Shown here: one piece after another, positions 25,278-33,731 of the stretch
Layout of the letters: each line of letters begins with the position of its first letter
Numbering within the stretch: position 1 is the stretch's first letter
Source of the DNA: Clostridiales bacterium
Lineage (GTDB): Bacteria; Bacillota_E; Sulfobacillia; Sulfobacillales; JAIMBI01
Reading direction: 5' to 3'
NCBI GenBank assembly: GCA_027318915.1
Contig: DAHVOH010000013.1
Coordinates: forward strand, 1-54,677
Length of the DNA: 54,677 nucleotides
The notes under the pieces: generated by a model
What the model saw: the letters and a program-made list of their open reading frames with translations, nothing else
Database searches by the model: none
What the model was told of the DNA's origin: nothing
Made by a program: the position numbers and the translations under genes

Positions 25278-28236
25278 CGAGGATGCGCGGCGGCGCGTCC
25301 GCACCGACTGGGAACACAACTTGGTGGTGGAGGCCGGCGCGGGTACCGGAAAGACCACGCTGATCGTGGAGCGGACGGTGGAGGCGGTGGCCAGCGGGCG
25401 CACCACCCTCGCCCGCTTGGCCGTCCTCACCTACCTGGAGAATGCGGCGGCGGAGCTTCGCCTGCGCATTCAGGCGGCGCTGGTCGCACGCCGCCAGACG
25501 GAGGATGACCCGCGTGTCGGGGACCGACTGGATCGGGCGTTGGTCGATTTGCCCGACGCTCGGGTGGGGACGCTGCATGGACTGGGCCAAGGCATCCTGC
25601 TGCGCCACGCCGTGACGCTGGGCATCGCGCCCAATCTGGAGGTTTGGGACGCCGTGGAGCAGGAGCGGCAGGAGAGCCTGGCGTTTGCCGCGTTTCTGGC
25701 CCAGGCGCCGGATTTTGTCCGCCAAGCTCTGCGCGACAGTGTGCGCTTGGGACTCAGCTATCAGCAATGGCGGTCATTGGTGCGTCAGGCGGGGCGTCTG
25801 CCAGAGGAGCGGATGGATTGGGGGCCGGCGCCGGAGCCCACGCCGGATTTGCTGGCGGCGTGGCGGGCGACGGTCCGGGAACTGGCGACCGTCATCGATC
25901 ACGTCGCGCCCGATCCGGAGGACGCCGGCGTCCGGCAGATTCGCGGGATGGCGCGGGACCTGGAGGCCCTGGGCCACCTGCCGCCGCATATGCAGACGGC
26001 GCACCTGTATGGGTGGGAGTTGAAGGCGCCCGCCGGCAGCCAGGCTCGATGGCGGGGCCACCCGGACGCTCTCCGTGCGCAGAAGGCGGCCTTGAAGGAC
26101 CTGATGGACAGGCATCGGCGATGGCAACAGGCCGTGGCGGCCGCCGCCATCCAGCCGCTGGTGGAGACGGGCCATCTCTTTCGCGAATATTTCTGGCAGT
26201 GGCGCCGTGATCGTCGAGCCGTGATCTTCGAGGATCAGGTGGAGCGGGTGGCGTCGGGACTGGCGGAGAATCCCGATCTGCGGGCGGATGTGGCCGCCAC
26301 GTTGGACGCCATCGTCATTGATGAGTTTCAGGACACCGATCCCCGTCAAATGGACATTGTCCGCTGGTTGGCGGCCGGCTCCGAACGCCAGGCCGATCCG
26401 GACCGTCCACCACCGGGACGGCTCACGGTGGTGGGCGATCCGAAACAGTCGATCTACGGATTTCGGGGCGCCGATGTCCGTCATGCCCTGGAATGGACAC
26501 GACGCCTGGTGGCGACCGGCTATGCCGACCTGGTGCCCATTACCGTGAACTTCCGGAGTCAGCCGGCTGTCATTGAGACGGTGAATGCGCTCTTTGACCC
26601 GTTGTTTGCTCAACACCGGGGGGGATACGATCCGGATTACCGGGCGCTGACGCCGTTTCGCCCCGCCGGCGCGGCGCGGGTGGCCGCCATCTCGGTGCAT
26701 GGCCGAGCGGACGAAGTTCAGGAGCAGCAGACCCGACGCGAGGCCGACGCGCTGCTGGGCGTCATTCAACAGGCGATGGGCGAGCAATGGCCGGTGGGGG
26801 ACGACGCGGCGTCGCGACCGCTCGCTTATGCAGACATCGCGGTGCTCCTGCCGCAGCGTACGGGGCTCGACGTCTACCGCCGCCGTTTGGAAGAAGCGGG
26901 CATTCCCGTTCACGGCGGCGGCCGTCGGGGCTTCTACCGGCGCGACGACATTCGCGGGCTGGCCGCCATCCTGCGGGCCGCCGTCCTGCCGGAGGACCAG
27001 ACGGCCGTTTTGGCGGCCCTGCGCTCGCCCTGGCTGGGAATTCCCGACGAAGCCCTGGCGCTCCACGCCGCGCAGGGCGGTCGATGGCATCCACGCGAGG
27101 CGGGGACGGTGCGCGGCTTGGCCGCCGACGGCCTGGCTTGGCTGAACGCCGTGGCTCAGGGCTGGGCCGATGGGGGGGCCGAGGCGGTGTTGGAGCAGGC
27201 GGTGCGGATCCGGCTGGACGAACTGAGCCCGGACGAGGACGCCAATGTGGGCCGCTTGATTGACCAAGCCCGCCGGTATCAGGAGCGCTGGGGCACCGTT
27301 GAGTATGCCCATTGGCTGTGGGCGCGCGTGGTGGCGGGTGACGACGGCGAGGAGGCCAACGCTGCCGACGCCGCGGACGGCGTCCGCTTCACCACCGTGC
27401 ACCAGGCCAAAGGGCTGGAGTGGCCGATGGTGGTGGTGGTGAACTTGGGCCGCCGCCTGAATCCCTCCCGGCAATGGGTGTTGCATGACCGCAATGCCGG
27501 TGCCTGGGCGGTCCGGGTGGGCCGCCACAGCATGGCCAACTGGGAGGCGGTGCGGGCCAGCCTGCGCGAGCAGGAGGAGGCGGAACGCCGGCGCCTCTGG
27601 TATGTGGCGCTGACCCGCGCCCGGGACCATCTGATTATCCTGGAGAGCGATCCGCATCGGGAGCTGTTTCAGCACTGGCCGGGCGTGCGGGCGGATCCCG
27701 GAACGCCGACCGCCCGGGCGCGCGCCGACCAAGGATGGGCCGCGTCGCCCCAAAGGCCCGTCCCTCGGGTGCCGGAGGGAGCGCTCCCGTCGACCCGTCC
27801 GCGGGGGCACCGACAAGAGGACGCCGACCGCCGCGCGGTGGGCCGGGTGTTTCATCTGTGGGCGGCGCGCAGCTTGGGGGAGGCGCCTGGCCGTCGCGAG
27901 GAGCTTTGGCGGCAAGCGCCCGAGGGGATCCAAGAGGCCCTGGCCTGGCTCGGGTCTCGGCCGTGGCTCACGGGACGGAGACTGCGGACGGAGGTGCCCG
28001 TCACCATGACCGGACCGCCGCTCCACCGGGGGGTGATCGATTTGGTGATTGAGGGGGCCGCGTGGACGGTCGTGGAATACCGGACCGAGCAGCAACCGGG
28101 ACTCGGGGTTTCCGACGGTCCGGGCGGCCAGGGACGGCTGCACGTGGCGGCGTTGCGCGCGTCCGGGATTCCGGTCGAGCGGCTGTTGGTGGTCGCGCCC
28201 TTTGAGCGTCGGTGGTGGGAGGTGCCCCTGGACTGA
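25261..28236 (+). CDS. addA: AddA-like UvrD-family helicase with altered RecB-type nuclease motif
   Basis: A 991-residue SF1A helicase, shorter than the ~1200 of AddA. The helicase motifs are complete: 'VEAGAGTGKTTLIVE' (Walker A), 'AIVIDEFQDTDPRQ' (II), 'VVGDPKQSIYGFRGA' (III), 'VPITVNFRSQPAV' (IV), 'TTVHQAKGLEWPMVVV' (V) and 'RRLWYVALTRARDHLII' (VI). The C-terminal nuclease has 'GVIDLVIEG', but the next motif reads 'VVEYRTEQQPG' where AddA/RecB have V-D-Y-K-T, so the catalytic Asp and Lys are Glu and Arg; this site may be inactive. ATG 25261 has GGAGG 6 nt upstream and overlaps addB by 17 bp. Acts with AddB in recombinational repair. Confidence 0.88.
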   Translation: MSTPSDEDARRRVRTDWEHNLVVEAGAGTGKTTLIVERTVEAVASGRTTLARLAVLTYLENAAAELRLRIQAALVARRQTEDDPRVGDRLDRALVDLPDARVGTLHGLGQGILLRHAVTLGIAPNLEVWDAVEQERQESLAFAAFLAQAPDFVRQALRDSVRLGLSYQQWRSLVRQAGRLPEERMDWGPAPEPTPDLLAAWRATVRELATVIDHVAPDPEDAGVRQIRGMARDLEALGHLPPHMQTAHLYGWELKAPAGSQARWRGHPDALRAQKAALKDLMDRHRRWQQAVAAAAIQPLVETGHLFREYFWQWRRDRRAVIFEDQVERVASGLAENPDLRADVAATLDAIVIDEFQDTDPRQMDIVRWLAAGSERQADPDRPPPGRLTVVGDPKQSIYGFRGADVRHALEWTRRLVATGYADLVPITVNFRSQPAVIETVNALFDPLFAQHRGGYDPDYRALTPFRPAGAARVAAISVHGRADEVQEQQTRREADALLGVIQQAMGEQWPVGDDAASRPLAYADIAVLLPQRTGLDVYRRRLEEAGIPVHGGGRRGFYRRDDIRGLAAILRAAVLPEDQTAVLAALRSPWLGIPDEALALHAAQGGRWHPREAGTVRGLAADGLAWLNAVAQGWADGGAEAVLEQAVRIRLDELSPDEDANVGRLIDQARRYQERWGTVEYAHWLWARVVAGDDGEEANAADAADGVRFTTVHQAKGLEWPMVVVVNLGRRLNPSRQWVLHDRNAGAWAVRVGRHSMANWEAVRASLREQEEAERRRLWYVALTRARDHLIILESDPHRELFQHWPGVRADPGTPTARARADQGWAASPQRPVPRVPEGALPSTRPRGHRQEDADRRAVGRVFHLWAARSLGEAPGRREELWRQAPEGIQEALAWLGSRPWLTGRRLRTEVPVTMTGPPLHRGVIDLVIEGAAWTVVEYRTEQQPGLGVSDGPGGQGRLHVAALRASGIPVERLLVVAPFERRWWEVPLD

Positions 28237-28308
28237 GGCCGTGGGGGTCCGCAAATTGCCGCCGCCGGTGATAGCGGAGTGCGGATCTTCGTAAGGTGGT
28301 TTGGGGGG

Positions 28309-29442
28309 ATGGCTCTGCGTTGGCTGATGCCGGCTCTCGCCGCCCTGCTGGCGGCAGCGCTGCTGGCTTGGGGGCTCTCGGCCCGCCGCATGACGCATCC
28401 GCCGGTCTGGCAAACCCATCTGGTGGCCACGTGGCCCTTTGGCCAGGGACCCGCGGCCCTGGGCGTGGAGACGGCGTTGGATGGCCAAGAGTACGGGCCG
28501 TTGGGGTTTGCCGTCGCGGGTACCCGGCTCGCCATCGTGGACACCTATCAGTCGCGGCTGGTGTGGGAGACGCGCCGGGGCGAAGCGCCGGCGCGCTGGA
28601 GCCGGCGATCGATTCCCGATTCGCTGCTGGAGACGGTGGTATGGTCAGGGGCGATGCGCGCGTGGCTGGTCGCTGACAACGCGCATCTCGTGATTTGGGC
28701 GGCGGCCGCATCGGGCGTGGAGCCGTGGCTCACGATTCCCCGACGCCCCGGCACGACGGCGTCCTTGTGGCGGGTGGCCGCGACGCCTGACGGACCCGTA
28801 TTCGTCGAAGAGGTGGTCTTCGGCCGGGGCACGTACCACCTGGCACTGGGCTCATACGATGCCCGCGGGCGCTTGGAGCGGGAGCTCACCACGGCCGGGT
28901 ATCCGACGGTGGACGCGGCCGGACCGCCCACCATCCTCACCCAGGTGCGCAGCTTCGCGTCCGCGCCGGATGGAGAGCTTTACGTGGAGTTGGCCGGCAC
29001 CACCCCCCAATCCCGCACGGTGGGCGTATTGAACCGCCATGGGAGCGGCTTGCGGGACGCGGTCGTCCTCCGGTCGCCGGTCCCCATCATCAACAGCCAG
29101 CTGGTCGGACTGAGCCGGCAGGGATGGATTTATCTCGCGGTCAACGTCGGGCTTCCGCGCCGGCCCGGGCTCATCTTGGTTTTTACGCCGACCGGACGTC
29201 TCCTGCTTCGAATCCCCGTCCCCATCGAGGCGGTGCGGGCGGCCGTGTACGCCCAGGTGGCGGCGGACGGCACCGTGTATGTGGATGAGAGCACACGAAC
29301 GGCCTACCGCCTGGTGGCCGTCGAGCCACCGGCGGCAGGCCGCCGTGGGACCGGTCTCATCGCGCTCGGCGCACCGGCTGGGGTTAGGGCGCCGGGGGGT
29401 CCTCCGGCGCCGGGCCTCCGTAACGGGCCAACCACGCCATGA
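28309..29442 (+). CDS. Membrane-anchored or secreted beta-propeller-like protein, unknown function
   Basis: A 377-residue protein starting with a signal anchor ('MALRWLMPALAALLAAALLA'). The rest alternates hydrophobic beta stretches and Gly/Asp turns in a propeller-like pattern ('GPLGFAVAGTRLAIVDTY', 'ASLWRVAATPDGPVFVEEV', 'SFASAPDGELYVELAG', 'QVAADGTVYVDESTRTAYRL'). No Cys and no catalytic signature are visible. ATG 28309 is chosen for the hydrophobic start, with AAGGTGG upstream; GTG 28279 in frame is an alternative. It follows addA by about 70 bp. The last 59 bp overlap, tail to tail, the end of the S9 peptidase gene, and its final 25 residues are a low-complexity Gly/Pro/Ala tail. Confidence 0.65.
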   Translation: MALRWLMPALAALLAAALLAWGLSARRMTHPPVWQTHLVATWPFGQGPAALGVETALDGQEYGPLGFAVAGTRLAIVDTYQSRLVWETRRGEAPARWSRRSIPDSLLETVVWSGAMRAWLVADNAHLVIWAAAASGVEPWLTIPRRPGTTASLWRVAATPDGPVFVEEVVFGRGTYHLALGSYDARGRLERELTTAGYPTVDAAGPPTILTQVRSFASAPDGELYVELAGTTPQSRTVGVLNRHGSGLRDAVVLRSPVPIINSQLVGLSRQGWIYLAVNVGLPRRPGLILVFTPTGRLLLRIPVPIEAVRAAVYAQVAADGTVYVDESTRTAYRLVAVEPPAAGRRGTGLIALGAPAGVRAPGGPPAPGLRNGPTTP

Positions 29443-31519
29443 TGCGTCGATGGCGATCCACCGCCCGGCTCAGCCGGGTGATGGCATGGTGTTCACCGGG
29501 GTAAATGACGAGCTCCGTGGGCACCCCCCGCTTCTTGAGGGCGAGATACAGCTGCTCGGCCTGATTGAGCGGGCAACGCCAGTCCAACTCGCCGGCCGTG
29601 ATGAGAAGCGGCGTCCGGATGTGTTCCACCCCGCTCAGGGGGGAGATGCGCCGGTACGTCTCTTCGTTTTGCCAGGGCACTCCCAGATCGTCCTGCCACC
29701 AGAGGTGGCAGTCGTCGGTGCCGTAGGCGGCCACATAGTCCCACATGCCGTGTTCACTGACGGCCGCGCGAAACCGGTCGGTGTGTCCCACCGCCCAGTT
29801 GGTCATAATGCCACCCTGAGAAAAGCCTGTGCAGTAAAGCCGCTCGGGATCCGCCCACCCCCGCGACACCAGTTCGTCCACGCCGCACATGACGTCGTCG
29901 TGTTCCATGGGTCCCCAGCGTCCTTGGATCACCTGACAGAACGGTTCGCCGTATGAGATCGAGCCGCGATAATTGGGCATCAGCACGAGATAGCCGCGTG
30001 CGGCCCAGTACTGGGCATCAAAGTCGAAGGCCGGAGGATCGAATGACATCGGACCGCCGTGAATATTGACGAGCAGGGGCGCGGGGCCGGCCGCGGGATC
30101 AAACGCGGGCGGGGACACCACCACGGCATCGATCGTGACGCCGTCATGATTCCTGTACGCAATCCGTTGCACCGATCCCAACGCGCGTTGCGACAACCAT
30201 TCGTCATGCAGGTGGGTGAGACGCTGCAATGCGTGGCCCGGGGTCACCCGATACAGTTCTCCGGCCGTGTCCGGCTGATCCACCAGGGCAATGGTCATGC
30301 CCGGTACGGCATCGAAGCCGTTGACGCTGCCCATGGGCCCGTCCGGCACATGATATTGCAGGCGGCCCGTGACGGACAAAGACGCCAGCCGCCATTGACC
30401 CCGATCGGCCACCAACGCCCAAAGCGTGTCCGCCTCGGGCCAGCGCACGGCGGCCACGGGACCGACGATGCCTTCCGTGAGCACCCGAAACGGCGTGGCC
30501 GACGCCGCGATCGGGTAGACCCGGGCCTGGGCGACAGGATCGGCGGCGGGACCGTCCGGGACGACGCCGCCCACGCGGGTCCAGCCCTGCCCGATGTCAT
30601 GGGCCAAGTCCTCAACCGCCGTGCTGTCTGCCACCCGCACCGCCATAACGTGGCGGAGCCGGTAGGAGTTCTCCGGCTCCAGGCTGGAGATGAATGCCAC
30701 CTCATGGCCGTCGGGCGAGAAGACGGCTCCGGACGCGTCCACGTCGCCTTGCGTCAGACGGCGGGTGACGGCGGTCTGGGGGTTGATGAGCCACAGATCG
30801 TTGCGGGCGTTGTTGTCCGGGTCGCCGGTGCGATTGGACGAAAACACGATCCACTGGCCGTCCGGCGCCCACCGGGGGTCGGTCTCGCTGGCGGAGCCGT
30901 CCGTCAGGCGGCGTTCGGCACGCGACGGCACATGAATCACGAAGAGATGGGTGGGCACATTGTCCAAGTATCCGTCTCCGTCATGTTTGTGCTGAACCCG
31001 GTCAATCACCAGAGGCCCCGGCCTCTTCTTGTCCCGAATCGCGCGCAGGTATGCTTCTTGGGCCGGTGAGGGATCCCGGGCGGAGAAGGCGATCTCCGTT
31101 CCGTCGGGACTCCAGCAAAATTGAGCCACCCCCTCCGGGCGGCGTGTGAGTTGACGCGGCTCGCCGCCGGCCAGCAGGTCCAGCACCCAGATTTGGGCGC
31201 GGGGTTCGGGGTCTTCGGAGGGGGGCTTGGGGTCATCCGGGGCAAGCTCCAGTTCATCCGGCCGGGTGGAGAGAAAAGCCAGATACCGGCCGTCCGGCGA
31301 CCACTGGGGGCTCTGCTCGCGAGAGGCACCACGGGTCAGGCGGTGCGCAGCGCCACCGCTCCGTGCATCCACCCAGTAGAGGCTCGCCATCCGCTCGTCG
31401 TGAAGACGACTGGGCGTTTCGAGCACGAAGGCCACCCGGCTGCCGTCGGGCGCCAGCGCCAGCTGCCGAGGCTGCCGGTATTGGAAAATATCATTGACGG
31501 AAACCCGCATCTTGCCCAT
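29384..31519 (-). CDS. S9-family prolyl oligopeptidase / acylaminoacyl-peptidase-like serine peptidase
   Basis: A 711-residue protein. Residues 1-~430 form a beta-propeller with TolB/DPP-like blades ('QSPQWSPDGRYLAFLS', 'VAQFCWSPDGTEIAFSARD', 'TDPRWAPDGQWIVFSSN', 'SGAVFSPDGHEVAFIS'). The C-terminal alpha/beta hydrolase has 'LLVNIHGGP' (oxyanion hole), 'YCTGFSQGGIMTNW' (nucleophile Ser), 'ITAGELDWRCP' (Asp) and 'YPGEHHAI' (His). It should cleave short or N-acylated peptides. No signal peptide is seen, so it is probably cytoplasmic. ATG 31519 has AAAGGAG 8 nt upstream; the in-frame ATG at 31609 would add a basic 30-residue extension without a ribosome site. Confidence 0.93.
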   Translation of the reverse strand: MGKMRVSVNDIFQYRQPRQLALAPDGSRVAFVLETPSRLHDERMASLYWVDARSGGAAHRLTRGASREQSPQWSPDGRYLAFLSTRPDELELAPDDPKPPSEDPEPRAQIWVLDLLAGGEPRQLTRRPEGVAQFCWSPDGTEIAFSARDPSPAQEAYLRAIRDKKRPGPLVIDRVQHKHDGDGYLDNVPTHLFVIHVPSRAERRLTDGSASETDPRWAPDGQWIVFSSNRTGDPDNNARNDLWLINPQTAVTRRLTQGDVDASGAVFSPDGHEVAFISSLEPENSYRLRHVMAVRVADSTAVEDLAHDIGQGWTRVGGVVPDGPAADPVAQARVYPIAASATPFRVLTEGIVGPVAAVRWPEADTLWALVADRGQWRLASLSVTGRLQYHVPDGPMGSVNGFDAVPGMTIALVDQPDTAGELYRVTPGHALQRLTHLHDEWLSQRALGSVQRIAYRNHDGVTIDAVVVSPPAFDPAAGPAPLLVNIHGGPMSFDPPAFDFDAQYWAARGYLVLMPNYRGSISYGEPFCQVIQGRWGPMEHDDVMCGVDELVSRGWADPERLYCTGFSQGGIMTNWAVGHTDRFRAAVSEHGMWDYVAAYGTDDCHLWWQDDLGVPWQNEETYRRISPLSGVEHIRTPLLITAGELDWRCPLNQAEQLYLALKKRGVPTELVIYPGEHHAITRLSRAVDRHRRIMAWLARYGGPAPEDPPAP

Positions 31520-31904
31520 ACCGTCTGCTCCTTTGCCGCGTCCTGTTCCTAACCGCCTTCCGGTCCTTCGCCATCCGGATCCGGCCTTCCTGGCCGGACT
31601 CTTGGCCATCTCCTAGCCCACCGTAACAATTCGGCAACAATTGGCGCGTACGATACCGACAGGACTCACAGGAGGACGACGGGAGGGAGCCTCGAGATGG
31701 GAGCGGCATCGTGGCAGGCGGCACCGACGGCAGCACGGTGCGGGAGCGGTGGTGCCCATCCGGCGATCGGCGAGGGGGCCCACGCGACCCCTTCGCCGCG
31801 TCCGTCCGGCGCCGTCGGCGGGCTGGGGCGGGGCGTCCTGTCCCGCAGCCGGGCTCGGTGGCTACGCACCGTTGGCCGGTATCTCTCGGCGGGGTGGGCC
31901 TGAC
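31520..31904. other. Divergent intergenic region between the S9 peptidase and apbE
   Basis: Holds the promoters of both genes. The A/T-richest part is 31620-31655. Candidate boxes on the + strand are TACGAT at 31649-31654, and on the minus strand TTGTTG/TTGCCG near 31640; none has a well-matched partner box, so I assign no promoter. No gene is visible. Confidence 0.45.
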
Positions 31905-32828
31905 ATGGAGCGGACCGCGTTGGCTACCGGCACCTTCGACGCCATGGGGTCTTCCGGGCGAGTGCTCGCGCCCAGCGGGGATCTGCCCGCGGCCCTGGCG
32001 ACGGTGCAGGCATTGTTTCACAAGTGGGATGCGGAACTGAGCCGGTTTCGGCCGGACAGCGGCGTGAGCCGGCTCAATCAAACTGCCGGCTCGCCCACCG
32101 TGGTCTCCCGCTTAGTGTTTCGTGTGCTGCAGGAGGCGCTGGCCGCCAGCGCCGAAACCGACGGCGCGTTTGACCCCACTCTGGGGCAGCGTCTGGTCGA
32201 CCTGGGGTTTGACCGCCCGTTTGCGGAACTGCCCCGCCTGCAGCCGCCGGCCTCGCTGCCCCCGTACCGCGGGGGGCACTGGCGGGATGTGCGGATGGAC
32301 GCGAGCACCCTGACCGTGACGCTGCCCGCCGGCGTCGCGGTGGACTTGGGGGGAATCGCCAAGAGCATGGCGCTCGATGCAGCCGTCGAGCGGTTGCGGC
32401 GGCAGGGCCTGACCTGCGCGCTGGTGGAAGCCGGCGGGGATGTGGCCGTCTTGGGGCGGCCCCCGGGTCAGAACAGCTGGCCGGTGCGCGTCGATGGCGT
32501 CTGGAGCCTGGGAGCGGTGAGTCTGTGCGAAGGGGCCTTGGCCACCTCGGGGTCGGGGCGGCGCACGTGGCAACAGGGCCGCCAGCGGCGGCACGACATC
32601 CTGGATCCGGTGACGGGCGAGCCCGCTCAGCATGGCTTGATTCAGGTGACGGTGGCGGCGCCGCACGCCGGGGCGGGCGCTGTGGCCGCCAAGGTGGCTT
32701 TGATTCGCGGCATCCCGCAGGGGCTGGAATTCCTGGAGGACCGCGGCTGGCCCGGGTTATGGCTGGAAGACACCGGCGGCGTCGGCGTGTCCAGTCGGTG
32801 GCCCTGGCCCATCGGCGCCACCTCGTGA
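31905..32828 (+). CDS. apbE: FAD:protein FMN transferase
   Basis: ApbE attaches FMN to Thr/Ser of extracytoplasmic flavoproteins (for example NqrB/NqrC, RnfG/RnfD-type subunits). 307 residues. Landmarks: 'TFDAMGSSG' at the start, 'DAELSRFRPDSGVSRLN', 'TDGAFDPTLGQRLVDLGF', 'AVDLGGIAKSMALDAAVERL' (FAD binding), 'ALVEAGGDVAVLG', 'SLCEGALATSGSGRRTW' and 'HDILDPVTGEPA' with the metal-binding Asp. No lipobox is visible with the start used; ATG 31905 has GGGGTGG 7 nt upstream. No flavinylation target lies next to it. Confidence 0.93.
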   Translation: MERTALATGTFDAMGSSGRVLAPSGDLPAALATVQALFHKWDAELSRFRPDSGVSRLNQTAGSPTVVSRLVFRVLQEALAASAETDGAFDPTLGQRLVDLGFDRPFAELPRLQPPASLPPYRGGHWRDVRMDASTLTVTLPAGVAVDLGGIAKSMALDAAVERLRRQGLTCALVEAGGDVAVLGRPPGQNSWPVRVDGVWSLGAVSLCEGALATSGSGRRTWQQGRQRRHDILDPVTGEPAQHGLIQVTVAAPHAGAGAVAAKVALIRGIPQGLEFLEDRGWPGLWLEDTGGVGVSSRWPWPIGATS

Positions 32829-32837
32829 CCATGCGCT

Positions 32838-32852
32838 CCGTCGTTCCGACGG
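32838..32852. terminator. 6-bp GC hairpin between converging apbE and deaminase genes
   Basis: CCGTCG / CGACGG with a 3-nt loop, 10 bp after the apbE stop. No T tract follows on either strand. Placement between convergent genes fits a terminator, but the evidence is weak. Confidence 0.3.
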
Positions 32853-32936
32853 TGAAGCGGCTCGCAGGGACGGTTCCGGTGTGAAAGACGCGCCGGTCGG
32901 AGCCGGTCGGCGATCCCGGCGGACGCAGGCGGCGCG

Positions 32937-33473
32937 TCAGCCCTGTTCGCCGCCGCAGATGCTCCACACTACGCCGGGCAGTCCCCGCGCGGCGTTCCAT
33001 CGGCGCATGAGATCAATTTGGAGGGCGGCCAAGTCGGGGAACGACTCATCGCCGACCACCAAGCGCCGGATCTTCTGGCCGAGATGGTCCCACGCGGGCA
33101 AGACGGGCAGGGATTGGAGAAGGCGCACCGCGCCGTTGGCCGGGTCATCGGCCGCCCACACCACCCGGTGGATGTTGGACATGACGATGGCGCCGGCGCA
33201 CAAGAGACAGGGTTCGGTGGTGGTGTAGAGCGTGTGCCGGGGCGTGAGGAAGCGTCGGCCGGCCGTGTCGATGCGGATCGGGCGGGCATTTCTCAGCGCA
33301 TCCACTTCGGCATGGGCGGTGGTGTCGCCGGTGGAGAACACCCGGTTTCTTCCCCGGCCCATGATGCGCCCCTCGTCATCCACGACGACGGCCCCGATGG
33401 GGTAGGTGCCGTCCGCGAGGGCCCTCTGCGCCTGTTCAAAGGCTTCGAGCAAAAACTCGCGATCGCCTTCCAC
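32937..33473 (-). CDS. Nucleoside/cytosine-type deaminase (CMP/dCMP deaminase family, zinc-dependent)
   Basis: A 178-residue zinc deaminase. The zinc site is 'TTAHAEVDALRN' (HAE: ligand His and catalytic Glu) and 'TTTEPCLLCAGAIVMSNIHR' (PCxxC ligands). The N-terminal 'GTYPIGAVVVDDEGRIMGRG' is also typical. It resembles the guanine deaminase/TadA-like group more than cytidine deaminases; the tRNA-specific features of TadA cannot be confirmed, so the substrate is left open. GTG start at 33473 with GAGAGTGAGG 10 nt upstream. It follows the small membrane protein gene by 12 bp, and the two are probably cotranscribed. Confidence 0.85.
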   Translation of the reverse strand: MEGDREFLLEAFEQAQRALADGTYPIGAVVVDDEGRIMGRGRNRVFSTGDTTAHAEVDALRNARPIRIDTAGRRFLTPRHTLYTTTEPCLLCAGAIVMSNIHRVVWAADDPANGAVRLLQSLPVLPAWDHLGQKIRRLVVGDESFPDLAALQIDLMRRWNAARGLPGVVWSICGGEQG

Positions 33474-33485
33474 GAATCGGTCGCC

Positions 33486-33731
33486 TCACTCTCCGGAAGA
33501 GGGGTGGCGCAACGGCGGGGACGGATCGGTCCCCCGCGGGCCGGCCTTGCCGCCGGGGATGACCCGCCATCCCGGCGGCAGCGTGGAGGAGCTGCGGACA
33601 GGTCCGCGCCGTCTTCGGCGCCAGAGGACAATAAGGCCCGCCACGACGGCCAGGAGGCCCAGTCCGGCGCTGGCCAAAACGCCGACGATCGTGACGGCCT
33701 GTCCGATGAACGCCCCAAATCCGTGTGTCAT
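33486..33731 (-). CDS. Small single-span membrane protein, unknown function
   Basis: An 81-residue product with one long hydrophobic helix (about residues 9-36, 'VTIVGVLASAGLGLLAVVAG' and beyond) followed at once by five arginines ('LWRRRRRGP'), so the short N-terminus would face outward and the polar Pro/Gly-rich C-terminus would be cytoplasmic. No family recognised. The ATG at 33731 has a GGTGG just upstream. The stop lies 12 bp before the deaminase start. Confidence 0.6.
   Translation of the reverse strand: MTHGFGAFIGQAVTIVGVLASAGLGLLAVVAGLIVLWRRRRRGPVRSSSTLPPGWRVIPGGKAGPRGTDPSPPLRHPSSGE

Noticed and set aside
28279..28308. Upstream GTG start for the beta-propeller protein
   Set aside because: The ribosome site is weak and the added residues (MRIFVRWFGG) are not needed for the signal anchor. 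ATG 28309 is preferred, but the choice is not certain.
25774..28488. Very long minus-strand open frame (904 codons) opposite addA
   Set aside because: Antisense to a gene with all helicase motifs intact. Long antisense frames are expected in high-GC DNA with G/C-rich third positions.
31639..31652. AATTGGCGCGTACG, nearly identical (13/14) to AATTGGTGCGTACG at 54212-54225 upstream of the rRNA promoter
   Set aside because: The two sites have different positions relative to their genes and no similarity in the flanks. Probably chance.
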